Shown one piece after another: positions 1-7,094 of a DNA stretch of 64,000 nucleotides. The notes under the pieces were generated by a model. The model had not been told where the DNA came from. It was given only the letters and a program-made list of their open reading frames with translations, and did not search any database. The DNA comes from Hydromicrobium sp964415365 (GTDB lineage Bacteria > Actinomycetota > Humimicrobiia > Humimicrobiales > Humimicrobiaceae). Made by a program: the position numbers and the translations under genes. The DNA lies in contig CAYPYW010000008.1 of assembly GCA_964415365.1 (NCBI GenBank), positions 29,563 to 93,562 on the forward strand, written 5' to 3'. Every line of letters begins with the position of its first letter. The first letter of the stretch is position 1.

Positions 1-292
1 TGTAGTAATAACTTTCGCCAGGTTTCTAGGCAAATTTGTTGGAGTTAGATTAGGAGGAGCTATCTCTCATGCCCCTCCTGAAGTTAGTAAGTATCTAGGT
101 TTTGGATTGTTTCCAATAGCGGGTGTAACTATCGGTCTTGCTATGTTATTAAAGGAATATCAGGCTTTTTCAAATGTCTCAGATATAATGATAAATGCTA
201 TTCTGGCATCTGTTATTATAAATGAAATAATTGCACCTCCTTTAACAAAATATGCAATTTTTAAAGTTAGTGAAGCTGGCAAGAAAGATTGA
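1..292 (+). CDS. C-terminal part of a cation/proton antiporter (5' end outside window)
   Basis: The frame is open from the window edge (first full codon at base 2) to a stop at 290-292, giving about 96 residues. The hydrophobic segments FGLFPIAGVTIGLAML and MINAILASVIINEIIAPPL are typical of the last membrane helices of the CPA (Na+/H+ exchanger, Kef-like) superfamily, where the final helix often reads IINEIIAPxL. It would exchange Na+ or K+ for protons at the cytoplasmic membrane. The first ATG inside the window (107) is internal, because coding continuity runs upstream of it. The CBS-domain gene 76 bp downstream may be its regulatory partner, which is inference. Substrate cannot be assigned from the fragment. 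Confidence 0.7.
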   Translation, partial: VVITFARFLGKFVGVRLGGAISHAPPEVSKYLGFGLFPIAGVTIGLAMLLKEYQAFSNVSDIMINAILASVIINEIIAPPLTKYAIFKVSEAGKKD

Positions 293-368
293 AATCAAAA
301 TTAAGATAGTTTGTTGTTTAACTTGTGATTAAGTATTTTTAGTTAATTAAAAAGTTAAGGAGAAAAAA

Positions 369-830
369 ATGGCTGAATTACTTGCTAAAGATATAATGAT
401 AAAAAAAGTTATTACAATAAGTAAGGATGCTACAGTAGCGGAATTGGTTAAGTTGCTTATAAAACATAAAATAAGCGGTGTTCCTATAGTCAATGAAGAA
501 AAAGAATTATTAGGAATAGTCAGTGAAGCTGACATAATAGTTAAAGTATCCAATCTTCCTTTTCCGATATCTTTTAGTTTTGCTTTTCTTGATAGTTATG
601 AGAGCTATACAAAAAGTACAAATGAATATTTGAAAACCCGGGTTGAAGAGATTATGTCGAGGAATGTGAAAACAGCCAGGGAAAATATGCCGATAAGCAA
701 AGTTGTGAATATAATGATAAATAATAACATTAATAGAATTCCTGTACTGGATGATAATAATAAATTATCGGGGATAATTACAAGAGCTGATATTATGAAA
801 TCTATGATAAACAAGAATGGTAAAAAATAG
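369..830 (+). CDS. Stand-alone CBS-domain pair protein
   Basis: This 153-residue soluble protein is almost entirely two CBS domains. The first covers about residues 5-60 (AKDIMIKKVITISKDATV, then GVPIVNEEKELLGIVSEADI). The second covers about 90-148 (VEEIMSRNVKTARENMPIS, then RIPVLDDNNKLSGIITRADI). CBS pairs (Bateman modules) bind adenine nucleotides and report energy state to partner proteins. A purine-rich stretch GGAGAAAAAA lies just before the ATG. It follows the antiporter gene and may sense nucleotides for it, but there is no catalytic or DNA-binding domain that would name its target. Fold confident, partner unknown. Confidence 0.85.
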   Translation: MAELLAKDIMIKKVITISKDATVAELVKLLIKHKISGVPIVNEEKELLGIVSEADIIVKVSNLPFPISFSFAFLDSYESYTKSTNEYLKTRVEEIMSRNVKTARENMPISKVVNIMINNNINRIPVLDDNNKLSGIITRADIMKSMINKNGKK

Positions 831-914
831 AAATGATTGCCGTTTTTAATATTTGTACTTTTGAAATGACTGCCCTTTATGAAATTTAAAGATAAGATCC
901 AAAGATATTAATTT

Positions 915-1895
915 ATGGAAGTTGTTACTGGTTCAGCAGGTTATATTGGCAATGTACTTGCCAGGGAATTGCTCTGGAGAGGTAAAGAAGTTAGAGCTTT
1001 AGTACGTCCCACTTCTGATATTTCTTCACTGGAGGGTTTAAGTGTCGAAAAGGTTATCGGAGATATTAATAACCTGGACTCTCTTATAGATGCTTTTAAA
1101 GAAGCAGATGTCGTATATCATGTGGCTGGTATAGTTTCGATAATGCCAGGCGATCGGGCATTGATACATAATGTTAATCTTGAGGGAACCAGGAATGTCA
1201 TAGCTGCATGTATTAAATGTGATGTAAAGCGATTGGTGTATACAAGCAGTATACATGCGTTAAAGGAACCACCTATCGGAACAGTTATTGATGAAGACAT
1301 GCCTTTTGATCCATATACAAGAAGAGGCGAATATGACCGGTCAAAAGCTCTTGCCAGTTTGGAAGTAATAGAAGCAGCCAGGGATGGTCTGGATTCAGTA
1401 GTAGTATGTCCAACAGGTGTTGTGGGGCCATATGATTTTAGGGGGTCTTTGCTGACACAGACATTTATCGACTTTGCCAGAAGTAAAATGAAAATAATCA
1501 TAGATGGTGCTTATGATTTTGTTGATGTCCGTGATGTAGCTGCAGGCCATATTTTAGCGGCGGAAAAGGGGAAGACCGGTCAGTATTATATATTGTCGGG
1601 GCAGAGAATGACCCTGAATAAGATATTCTCCGTGTTGGAAGAAATCACCGGAGTTAAAGCTCCGAAATACAAGGTGCCTTTCTGGCTGGCAAAGATGGCC
1701 GGAATTTTTACCCCTCTCTATTATAAATTAGCAAATAAAACTCCGCGTTTTACCAATTATTCCATTAATACTCTTTGTAGTAACTCATATATCAGCCATG
1801 AAAAAGCTGGCAGGGAATTAGGATATAAAGCCAGATCCATAAAAGAATCGGTTGAGGATACACTTAAATGGCTCTACGAAAATAAAATGTTGTAA
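915..1895 (+). CDS. NAD(P)-dependent epimerase/dehydratase, extended SDR (dihydroflavonol-reductase-like)
   Basis: This 326-residue Rossmann protein starts with the nucleotide-binding motif GSAGYIG (G6, G9, G12). The extended-SDR signature follows: VYTSS (about 108-112) and the catalytic pair Y140xxxK144 in GEYDRSK. The order and length match NAD-dependent epimerases and the dihydroflavonol-4-reductase-like group, which act on nucleotide sugars, sterols or small ketones in the cytosol. The N-terminus is very short before the glycine motif, as is usual. The gene stands alone between the CBS gene and the cobalamin riboswitch, so context does not point to a substrate. Confidence 0.8.
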   Translation: MEVVTGSAGYIGNVLARELLWRGKEVRALVRPTSDISSLEGLSVEKVIGDINNLDSLIDAFKEADVVYHVAGIVSIMPGDRALIHNVNLEGTRNVIAACIKCDVKRLVYTSSIHALKEPPIGTVIDEDMPFDPYTRRGEYDRSKALASLEVIEAARDGLDSVVVCPTGVVGPYDFRGSLLTQTFIDFARSKMKIIIDGAYDFVDVRDVAAGHILAAEKGKTGQYYILSGQRMTLNKIFSVLEEITGVKAPKYKVPFWLAKMAGIFTPLYYKLANKTPRFTNYSINTLCSNSYISHEKAGRELGYKARSIKESVEDTLKWLYENKML

Positions 1896-1904
1896 TTAAC
1901 TTGC

Positions 1905-1942
1905 TTTTCTTTTTTTATATAGTAATATTTAAAAAAAGAAAA
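1905..1942. terminator. A/T-only hairpin, possible weak terminator after the epimerase gene
   Basis: A 12-base arm TTTTCTTTTTTT (1905-1916) pairs with AAAAAAAGAAAA (1931-1942) around a 14-base loop, right after the epimerase stop. Its lack of GC pairs makes it a weak terminator at best. Confidence 0.3.
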
Positions 1943-1969
1943 AAATGTTCTTTCAAATTAAATAGTAAG

Positions 1970-2125
1970 CTATACGGTTAATAATAATGTTAAAAAGGGA
2001 ATCCAGTTCAAATCTGGAGCGGTCCCGCCACTGTGATAGGGTGTGTGCTCTCTAATTAAGCCACTGGCAGAAAATGCTGGGAAGGCAGAGAGTAAAGTCC
2101 TTTAAGCCAGGAAACCTTTAGATAT
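1970..2125 (+). promoter_or_regulatory. Cobalamin (AdoCbl) riboswitch aptamer
   Basis: The region carries the conserved parts of a B12 riboswitch in the right order: AAAAGGGAATCC near 1992, GCGGTCCCGCCACTGTGAT at 2019-2037, GCCACTGG near 2060, and the B12 box AAGCCAGGAAACC at 2104-2116. GGTT near 1977 can pair with AACC of the B12 box region to close the P1 stem. Outer boundaries are approximate. It precedes seven genes for B12 uptake and late synthesis, exactly the genes such riboswitches control; binding of adenosylcobalamin is expected to lower their expression. Confidence 0.93.
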
Positions 2126-2136
2126 TAAGTTATCTC

Positions 2137-2209
2137 TCTTCGGTAGAAAGAGGATGATTTTTCATTTGTTAGAAAAACTCTCATCCGAAGAAGGGTGGGA
2201 GTTTTTTTA
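2137..2209 (+). terminator. Riboswitch expression platform: rho-independent terminator with an alternative pairing
   Basis: AACTCTCATCC (2176-2186) pairs with GGGTGGGAGTT (2193-2203, with G-U pairs) around a GAAGAA loop, and a T-run follows: an intrinsic terminator 30 bp before btuF. Two upstream segments could pair with its 5' side and loop instead: TCTTCGG (2137-2143) with CCGAAGA (2185-2191), and GGATGA (2152-2157) with TCATCC (2181-2186). This fits transcription attenuation by ligand. The terminator is seen directly; the switch between the folds is inferred. Confidence 0.75.
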
Positions 2210-2238
2210 TTTATAACAAAAGGATTAAAGGAGAGAAA

Positions 2239-3204
2239 ATGGTAAAAAAAGTTATGGGAGCTATCGCAGTAATTCTGGTCACATTACTGGTGGCGATTCC
2301 GGCGTTTCTTACTGGATGCAAGGATACAGCTGAAGTAAAGACGCAGGAGGCGGCTGTAAATGTGATGGATGGTGAAGGGAATACAATTGAATTAGCTTCA
2401 TCTGCGAAAAAAGTCGTAGTTCTTGCGCCCAGTGTACTGGAAATAATAGATGGTTTGGGGGCTATGGATCTTGTGGTTGAAGTTGGTAGTTATAGTGTAG
2501 GTACTAATGAACCACTGGCTGAAGGATTTGAAGGTGTAGGGGATAATGAAAGTTTGAATGTAGAAAGAATAGCTGAACTTGATCCTGATATTCTAATTAC
2601 CTTAACCGGTGGCCCTGATGATGATTATCAAAGAATAGAGGAAATTGGAATTGAAATTTACAGGGTTATCGATATCAAAGGTATTGAGGGTGTTTATGAA
2701 GAAATAGGTAATATAAGTAAATTGCTGGGATTGGAGGATGAGGGGGAGAAACTTATAGGAGAACTCAAAGCCGGAGTTAATGAAATATATGATCAAGTTA
2801 AAGATTTAAATGACGAAGATAAACCAAGAGTTTTCTATGAAGTATGGTATGATCCCTTGATGAGTGCAGGAGCAGATACCTTTATCAATGATTTAATTGA
2901 AAAATCAGGGGGAATAAATATAGTAGCGGAAGATAATCTAACCGGGTGGCCCGAATATAGTGTAGAAACTTTAATAGAAAAAAATCCGGATATTATAATT
3001 GCTCCTATGAGTTTAGCAGCAGATCCCTCTGTGATAGTAGGGGATGAGAGGTTCTCAAGTATAGCTGCAGTAACTGAAGGCAGGGTTTATGTTATTCCGG
3101 ATAACCCAATTTCCCGTCCCAACCAGAATTTGATTAAGGCGCTTCAGATGTTGTCAAAAGCAATTCATCCTGAAATTTTCGGAGAATTTGAAATAATAGA
3201 GTAA
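2239..3204 (+). CDS. btuF: Cobalamin ABC transporter substrate-binding lipoprotein
   Basis: This 321-residue protein has a lipoprotein signal peptide (hydrophobic stretch at about 5-24, lipobox LTGC with C27 as the lipidated cysteine). The mature part is a class III (helical backbone) periplasmic-binding fold of the BtuF/FhuD type, with motifs such as VVVLAPSVLEIIDGLGAMD and the repeated PDILIT/PDIIIAP strands. It should capture cobalamin or corrinoids outside the membrane and pass them to the BtuC permease encoded three genes downstream. It is the first gene after the cobalamin riboswitch, which strongly supports corrinoid over iron-siderophore specificity. Start: ATG with GGAGAG upstream. 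Confidence 0.88.
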   Translation: MVKKVMGAIAVILVTLLVAIPAFLTGCKDTAEVKTQEAAVNVMDGEGNTIELASSAKKVVVLAPSVLEIIDGLGAMDLVVEVGSYSVGTNEPLAEGFEGVGDNESLNVERIAELDPDILITLTGGPDDDYQRIEEIGIEIYRVIDIKGIEGVYEEIGNISKLLGLEDEGEKLIGELKAGVNEIYDQVKDLNDEDKPRVFYEVWYDPLMSAGADTFINDLIEKSGGINIVAEDNLTGWPEYSVETLIEKNPDIIIAPMSLAADPSVIVGDERFSSIAAVTEGRVYVIPDNPISRPNQNLIKALQMLSKAIHPEIFGEFEIIE

Positions 3205-3226
3205 AACAGGACAATCTACTGTAAAA

Positions 3227-3270
3227 TTTAGTATACTTACTACTATCAAATTGGTAGTAAGTATACTAAA
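3227..3270. repeat. Perfect 17-bp inverted repeat between btuF and cobU
   Basis: TTTAGTATACTTACTAC (3227-3243) is the exact reverse complement of 3254-3270, with a 10-base loop. It starts 22 bp after the btuF stop and ends 7 bp before the cobU ribosome-binding site (AGAGGAG, 3277-3283). No T-run follows, so it is unlikely to be a terminator. In mRNA it would form a long stable hairpin; a 3' protective stem for btuF mRNA or a processing site would fit. Confidence 0.85.
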
Positions 3271-3289
3271 TCAAAAAGAGGAGTTTAAT

Positions 3290-3871
3290 TTGTCAAGAAT
3301 ATATTTTTTGCTTGGCGGAGCAAGAAGTGGAAAAAGCACCTTTGGTGAGAAATTAGCACTTTCCCTTTCAAAGAGGGTTGCTTATCTTGCAACTGCTAAA
3401 ATTACTGATGTAGAGATGGGGAAAAGAGTATTGCAGCATAAGCAAAGGAGACCGGAAGGCTGGAAAACTTATGAATTTGAAGGCCAGCGGATTAAAAATG
3501 TGGATATTGATAATATATTTACGGATATTGAATTGGAAAAAATAGATACAATACTGATTGATTGCATTACCAATTTGCTTTTCAGGATTATTGACTGGTA
3601 TGACCTGGGTGATAAAGAAATTGTTAGTGGCAAGATCGAAAAGAAAATTAAAGCTGAAGTTGAATCTTTTTTTAATAATTTTTTAGACAGGCTTAAGAAA
3701 AGTAATTTGAATGTAATAATAGTTTCCAATGAAATAGGGCTGGGAGTTGTACCAGCCTTTCCATTGGGGAGAGTTTTCAGGGATTTAATGGGGGTAGTAA
3801 ATAGAGAGTTAGCGGAGATAGCAGATGAAGTGTATTTTTTTGTGGCAGGCTTAAAGCAAAGGTTAAAGTGA
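3290..3871 (+). CDS. cobU: Adenosylcobinamide kinase / adenosylcobinamide-phosphate guanylyltransferase
   Basis: The bifunctional enzyme phosphorylates adenosylcobinamide and then transfers GMP to it in nucleotide-loop assembly. From the TTG at 3290 the protein has 193 residues, beginning with the P-loop GGARSGKS (9-16). The motif QHKQRRP (about 49-55) carries the histidine expected to be guanylylated in the family. I chose TTG 3290 because AGAGGAG lies 6 bases upstream and the family starts right at the P-loop strand; the longer frame from 3251 begins inside the inverted repeat and lacks a ribosome-binding site. The stop is directly followed by the cobS ATG, so the two are probably translationally coupled. 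Confidence 0.92.
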   Translation: MSRIYFLLGGARSGKSTFGEKLALSLSKRVAYLATAKITDVEMGKRVLQHKQRRPEGWKTYEFEGQRIKNVDIDNIFTDIELEKIDTILIDCITNLLFRIIDWYDLGDKEIVSGKIEKKIKAEVESFFNNFLDRLKKSNLNVIIVSNEIGLGVVPAFPLGRVFRDLMGVVNRELAEIADEVYFFVAGLKQRLK

Positions 3872-4735
3872 ATGGGTAAATTTATTAGTGCATTGGGTTT
3901 TCTTACTGTTATAAAAGTTTCTGGTAAATATAGGGCAAGAGAAGAATATCTGGCTGATTCATCTTTATATTTTCCAGTAGTTGGTTTGATTATTGGTTTT
4001 TTTATGGCTTTATTTTATTTTGTAATCGGTTATGTCTTGCCTGTATTTTTATCGATTATTTTAATGCTGATACTTGAGGTTTTTTTAACCGGCGGTGCAC
4101 ATCTTGATGGTCTGGGAGATATGTTTGATGGGACTTTTGCTGGTACAGTAGATAAGGAAGAAATTCTAAAAATTATGAAAAAAAGTGATATTGGCGTTTA
4201 TGGTGTATTATCCATAATCTTTTTGTTGCTGCTGAAGGTATCTTTATTGTACTATTTTGCAGAGATCAGTCAGTCACATTTGCCTCTGTTTTTTCTTGCT
4301 ATTATCTTTATGCCAGCTTTTGGTAGATGGAGTATGGTTTATATTATGGGAAGATATACGAATGTTCGTGGTGCTGCAAGTCTTACCAGAATCTTCACCG
4401 ATAGCAAAAACAAGAGGAGGAATCTTTATATTTCGAGCATATATATAGTTCTGGTATTTTTGATCTCCTCTGCTTTTTTAGAGTATTACTGCCTTAATGG
4501 GCAAGTTGCAGTTTTTTTCGTTAATCTTAAAGGTGTTTATCTGATATTTTATATTGTAGTTAAAAGCTTGCTGGTTATAACTTTGTTGTTTGCACTTCTA
4601 TACCTTATCGGCTGGATTTTTACCAGAAAAATCGGAGGGATAACCGGAGATATCGTAGGTGGGATTAGCGAGGTTATTGAAGTGATATTTTTGTTTATTA
4701 TCTTTTTAGCTTCTATTTTTTATAAATTCTTATAA
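3872..4735 (+). CDS. cobS: Adenosylcobinamide-GDP ribazoletransferase (cobalamin synthase)
   Basis: This 287-residue multi-pass membrane protein joins adenosylcobinamide-GDP to alpha-ribazole (or its phosphate), the last step of the nucleotide loop. The family signature GGAHLDGLGDMFDG (about 74-87) has the Mg2+-binding aspartates D79, D83 and D87, and about six to seven hydrophobic helices follow. Its ATG abuts the cobU stop and it ends 5 bp before btuC. No CobT or alpha-ribazole phosphatase is seen in this window, so the lower ligand must come from elsewhere. Confidence 0.92.
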   Translation: MGKFISALGFLTVIKVSGKYRAREEYLADSSLYFPVVGLIIGFFMALFYFVIGYVLPVFLSIILMLILEVFLTGGAHLDGLGDMFDGTFAGTVDKEEILKIMKKSDIGVYGVLSIIFLLLLKVSLLYYFAEISQSHLPLFFLAIIFMPAFGRWSMVYIMGRYTNVRGAASLTRIFTDSKNKRRNLYISSIYIVLVFLISSAFLEYYCLNGQVAVFFVNLKGVYLIFYIVVKSLLVITLLFALLYLIGWIFTRKIGGITGDIVGGISEVIEVIFLFIIFLASIFYKFL

Positions 4736-4740
4736 TTATT

Positions 4741-5784
4741 ATGGAGAGCGGGAGAAAGACATTAAAATATATCTTTGTACTGTTAATTATTCTTATATTT
4801 TTAATAATAGTTGCCTCGTCCATAGGTGCTGCCAGGATTAGCCTGAAGGATACCAGCCTTATAATCTTGAGTTTTATACCGGGGATTAATCATTTTATAA
4901 ATGCTGATCTTCTTGAATATCAAGATATTGTTATCATCTCTCAAATAAGGCTGCCTCGAATATTCCTGTCTATATTTGTTGGGATTGCACTTGCCAGTGC
5001 GGGGGTCATTTTTCAAGGATTATTCAGGAATCCTATGGCAGATCCTTTTGTAATCGGTGTTTCAGCAGGAGCTGCCTTTGGAGCAACCATTGGTCTTGTA
5101 TTTATTACCGGTGTTGGTTTACTCGGTATATCTACAACAACTATTTTTGCCCTGCTTGGAGCTGTGGGTACCACATTTCTAGTCTATAGTATTGCTAAAA
5201 TTAGGGGAAAAGTATCAGTCATTACCCTGCTTCTATCTGGAATTGCTCTCAGTGCCATGTTAAGTGCAATGACTTATCTAATAATGATTTTTAGAGCTCA
5301 TGATATGGCTAAAATAGTATTCTGGGTTATGGGGGGCTTTACTTCTGCTTCCTGGAATAACTTCTTTATCCTTGCCCCTGTGGTTACAGTATTGGTTATT
5401 GTTTCAGGATTTTTTATGAGAGATTTAAATATACTGTCCCTTGGAGATGAAAGAGCAGTTCAATTAGGAGTACAAACTGAAAGGATAAAGAAGATACTGC
5501 TGGTGATGGCTTCACTTATTGCCGCGGTGGCTGTGTCTATGAGTGGAATTATTGGATTTGTGGGACTTGTAACTCCACATATTTTGAGATTAATTGTTGG
5601 GCCGGATCACAAAATATTATATCCTACGTCTGCTATTGCAGGGGGGATAGTCCTTCTTATATCGGATACTCTGGCAAGAACAGTACTCATACCCAGGGAA
5701 ATACCTGTAGGGATTATAACCTCTATTATAGGAGTTCCCTTTTTTCTGTACTTGTTGGTGAAGTCAAGAAAAGAGGTTTTTTAA
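4741..5784 (+). CDS. btuC: Cobalamin ABC transporter permease
   Basis: This 347-residue integral membrane protein belongs to the BtuC/FecCD permease family, usually about 330 residues with ten helices. Diagnostic stretches are RLPRIFLSIFVGIALASAG, GVIFQGLFRNPMADPFVIG and the coupling region GIIGFVGLVTPHILRLIVG. It forms the corrinoid channel and contacts the ATPase encoded 25 bp downstream. A siderophore permease looks similar; the surrounding cob genes and the upstream riboswitch favour corrinoids. Confidence 0.9.
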   Translation: MESGRKTLKYIFVLLIILIFLIIVASSIGAARISLKDTSLIILSFIPGINHFINADLLEYQDIVIISQIRLPRIFLSIFVGIALASAGVIFQGLFRNPMADPFVIGVSAGAAFGATIGLVFITGVGLLGISTTTIFALLGAVGTTFLVYSIAKIRGKVSVITLLLSGIALSAMLSAMTYLIMIFRAHDMAKIVFWVMGGFTSASWNNFFILAPVVTVLVIVSGFFMRDLNILSLGDERAVQLGVQTERIKKILLVMASLIAAVAVSMSGIIGFVGLVTPHILRLIVGPDHKILYPTSAIAGGIVLLISDTLARTVLIPREIPVGIITSIIGVPFFLYLLVKSRKEVF

Positions 5785-5808
5785 AATTTAATTTATATTT
5801 AATATGAG

Positions 5809-7083
5809 ATGAAAAAAAATAAAAATATACTTTCTGTCGAGAACTTAAGTTTTTCATATAATCAGAGAGAGGTTTTAAATAATATTAGCTTTGAAGTAAA
5901 AGAGGGAGATTTTATTTCGATTCTCGGACCTAATGGAGTAGGAAAAAGCACCCTTGTAAATCTTATAAGTAAGGTTTTGAGCGGGTATGAAGGCAGAATT
6001 AAAATCAGGGGAAAGGATATAAGAGAATTAAGTTCAAGAGATATTGCAAAAATAGTAGGAGTTGTACCCCAGTATACTAATCCCGGTTTCAGCTTTACTG
6101 TAGCAGAAATAGTTATGATGGGGAGATATACCTATACTAAAAGGTTTGAAGTAGCGAAAAAAGAAGATTATAAAGCAGTTGATGAGGCTATGGAAAAGGC
6201 TAAAATATTACCCTTTGGAAAAAGAAAGTTTGCTGAACTTTCAGGTGGTGAAAAACAGCGGGTAGTTATAGCTCAGGTTTTAGCTCAGAACAGCCCTATA
6301 TTACTTCTGGACGAACCTACTTCTCATCTTGATATAAATTTTCAGATTGAATTTATTAATTTGTTTCTGGACTTAAATCAGAAAGAGAGGAAGACCATAG
6401 TTGGAGTTTTTCACGATATAAATCTTGCTCTTCAGAGTGGTGGGAAAATAATGTTATTAAAAGACGGTGGCATTTTTGGCTTTGGCAGTGGAGAGGAGAT
6501 AGTAAACAGGGTAAATATAAAAAGTGTGTTCGGAAGCGATGTTTTTGTAGGCAGGAATCCGGTGACCGGGAAACTCTATGTAAGTCCCATTTTTAGTCCA
6601 GAGGTTGATTGGAGTATTATCAGTAAGCCGGGAAGCAAAAATCTTAAGATACACGTCATAGGAGGCGGTGGAGCGGCATCGCAGATTCTTAATCTACTTT
6701 ACAATAGTGGTTATAAGGTGTCCTGTGGAGTAGTAAATACTCTTGATACGGACCTTAATACTGCTCAAGTACTGGAGATCCCCTATGTAACAGAAGCACC
6801 TTTTTCTCCCATAAGTCCCGATTCGCAGAATAGAAATCTTGAGTTTATCAGGTTAAGCGATGTTGTAATTTTACCATCAGTGGAATTTGGGCCGGGTAAT
6901 TTTTTAAATCTGGTTACAGTAAAAGAAGCTGCTGGCATGGGAAAAAAAATAATAGTGGTGGACTATAGGAATATTAATGAGAGAGATCATACGGGTGGTA
7001 AAGCAGAAAAACTTTATAAAGAGATAGTAGGGCAGGGAGCAGTAGTAGTGGAAAGTGTAAATCAAATATTAAAGTATTTGTAG
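5809..7083 (+). CDS. btuD: Cobalamin ABC transporter ATPase with an extra C-terminal Rossmann-like domain
   Basis: Residues 1 to about 255 are a complete ABC ATPase: Walker A GPNGVGKST (40-48), signature LSGGEKQR (144-151), Walker B LLLDEP (165-170), and switch histidine H202 in VFHDIN. A second domain at about 278-424 is not part of ordinary BtuD proteins. It opens with a strand and glycine-rich loop, IHVIGGGGAA (281-290), then SCGVVNTLDTDL and later VDYRNINERDHTGGKAEKLY. This looks like a Rossmann-type or P-loop-like nucleotide fold. I recall similar extensions in some archaeal BtuD-like proteins, but know no assigned function. Full length is 424 residues against about 250-270 for a plain ATPase. 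Confidence 0.88.
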   Translation: MKKNKNILSVENLSFSYNQREVLNNISFEVKEGDFISILGPNGVGKSTLVNLISKVLSGYEGRIKIRGKDIRELSSRDIAKIVGVVPQYTNPGFSFTVAEIVMMGRYTYTKRFEVAKKEDYKAVDEAMEKAKILPFGKRKFAELSGGEKQRVVIAQVLAQNSPILLLDEPTSHLDINFQIEFINLFLDLNQKERKTIVGVFHDINLALQSGGKIMLLKDGGIFGFGSGEEIVNRVNIKSVFGSDVFVGRNPVTGKLYVSPIFSPEVDWSIISKPGSKNLKIHVIGGGGAASQILNLLYNSGYKVSCGVVNTLDTDLNTAQVLEIPYVTEAPFSPISPDSQNRNLEFIRLSDVVILPSVEFGPGNFLNLVTVKEAAGMGKKIIVVDYRNINERDHTGGKAEKLYKEIVGQGAVVVESVNQILKYL

Positions 7084-7094
7084 CTATATATCGT

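Noticed and set aside
3251..3289. Longer cobU start inside the inverted repeat
   Set aside because: It has no ribosome-binding site and adds 13 residues before a strand that normally starts the protein; TTG 3290 with AGAGGAG is better.
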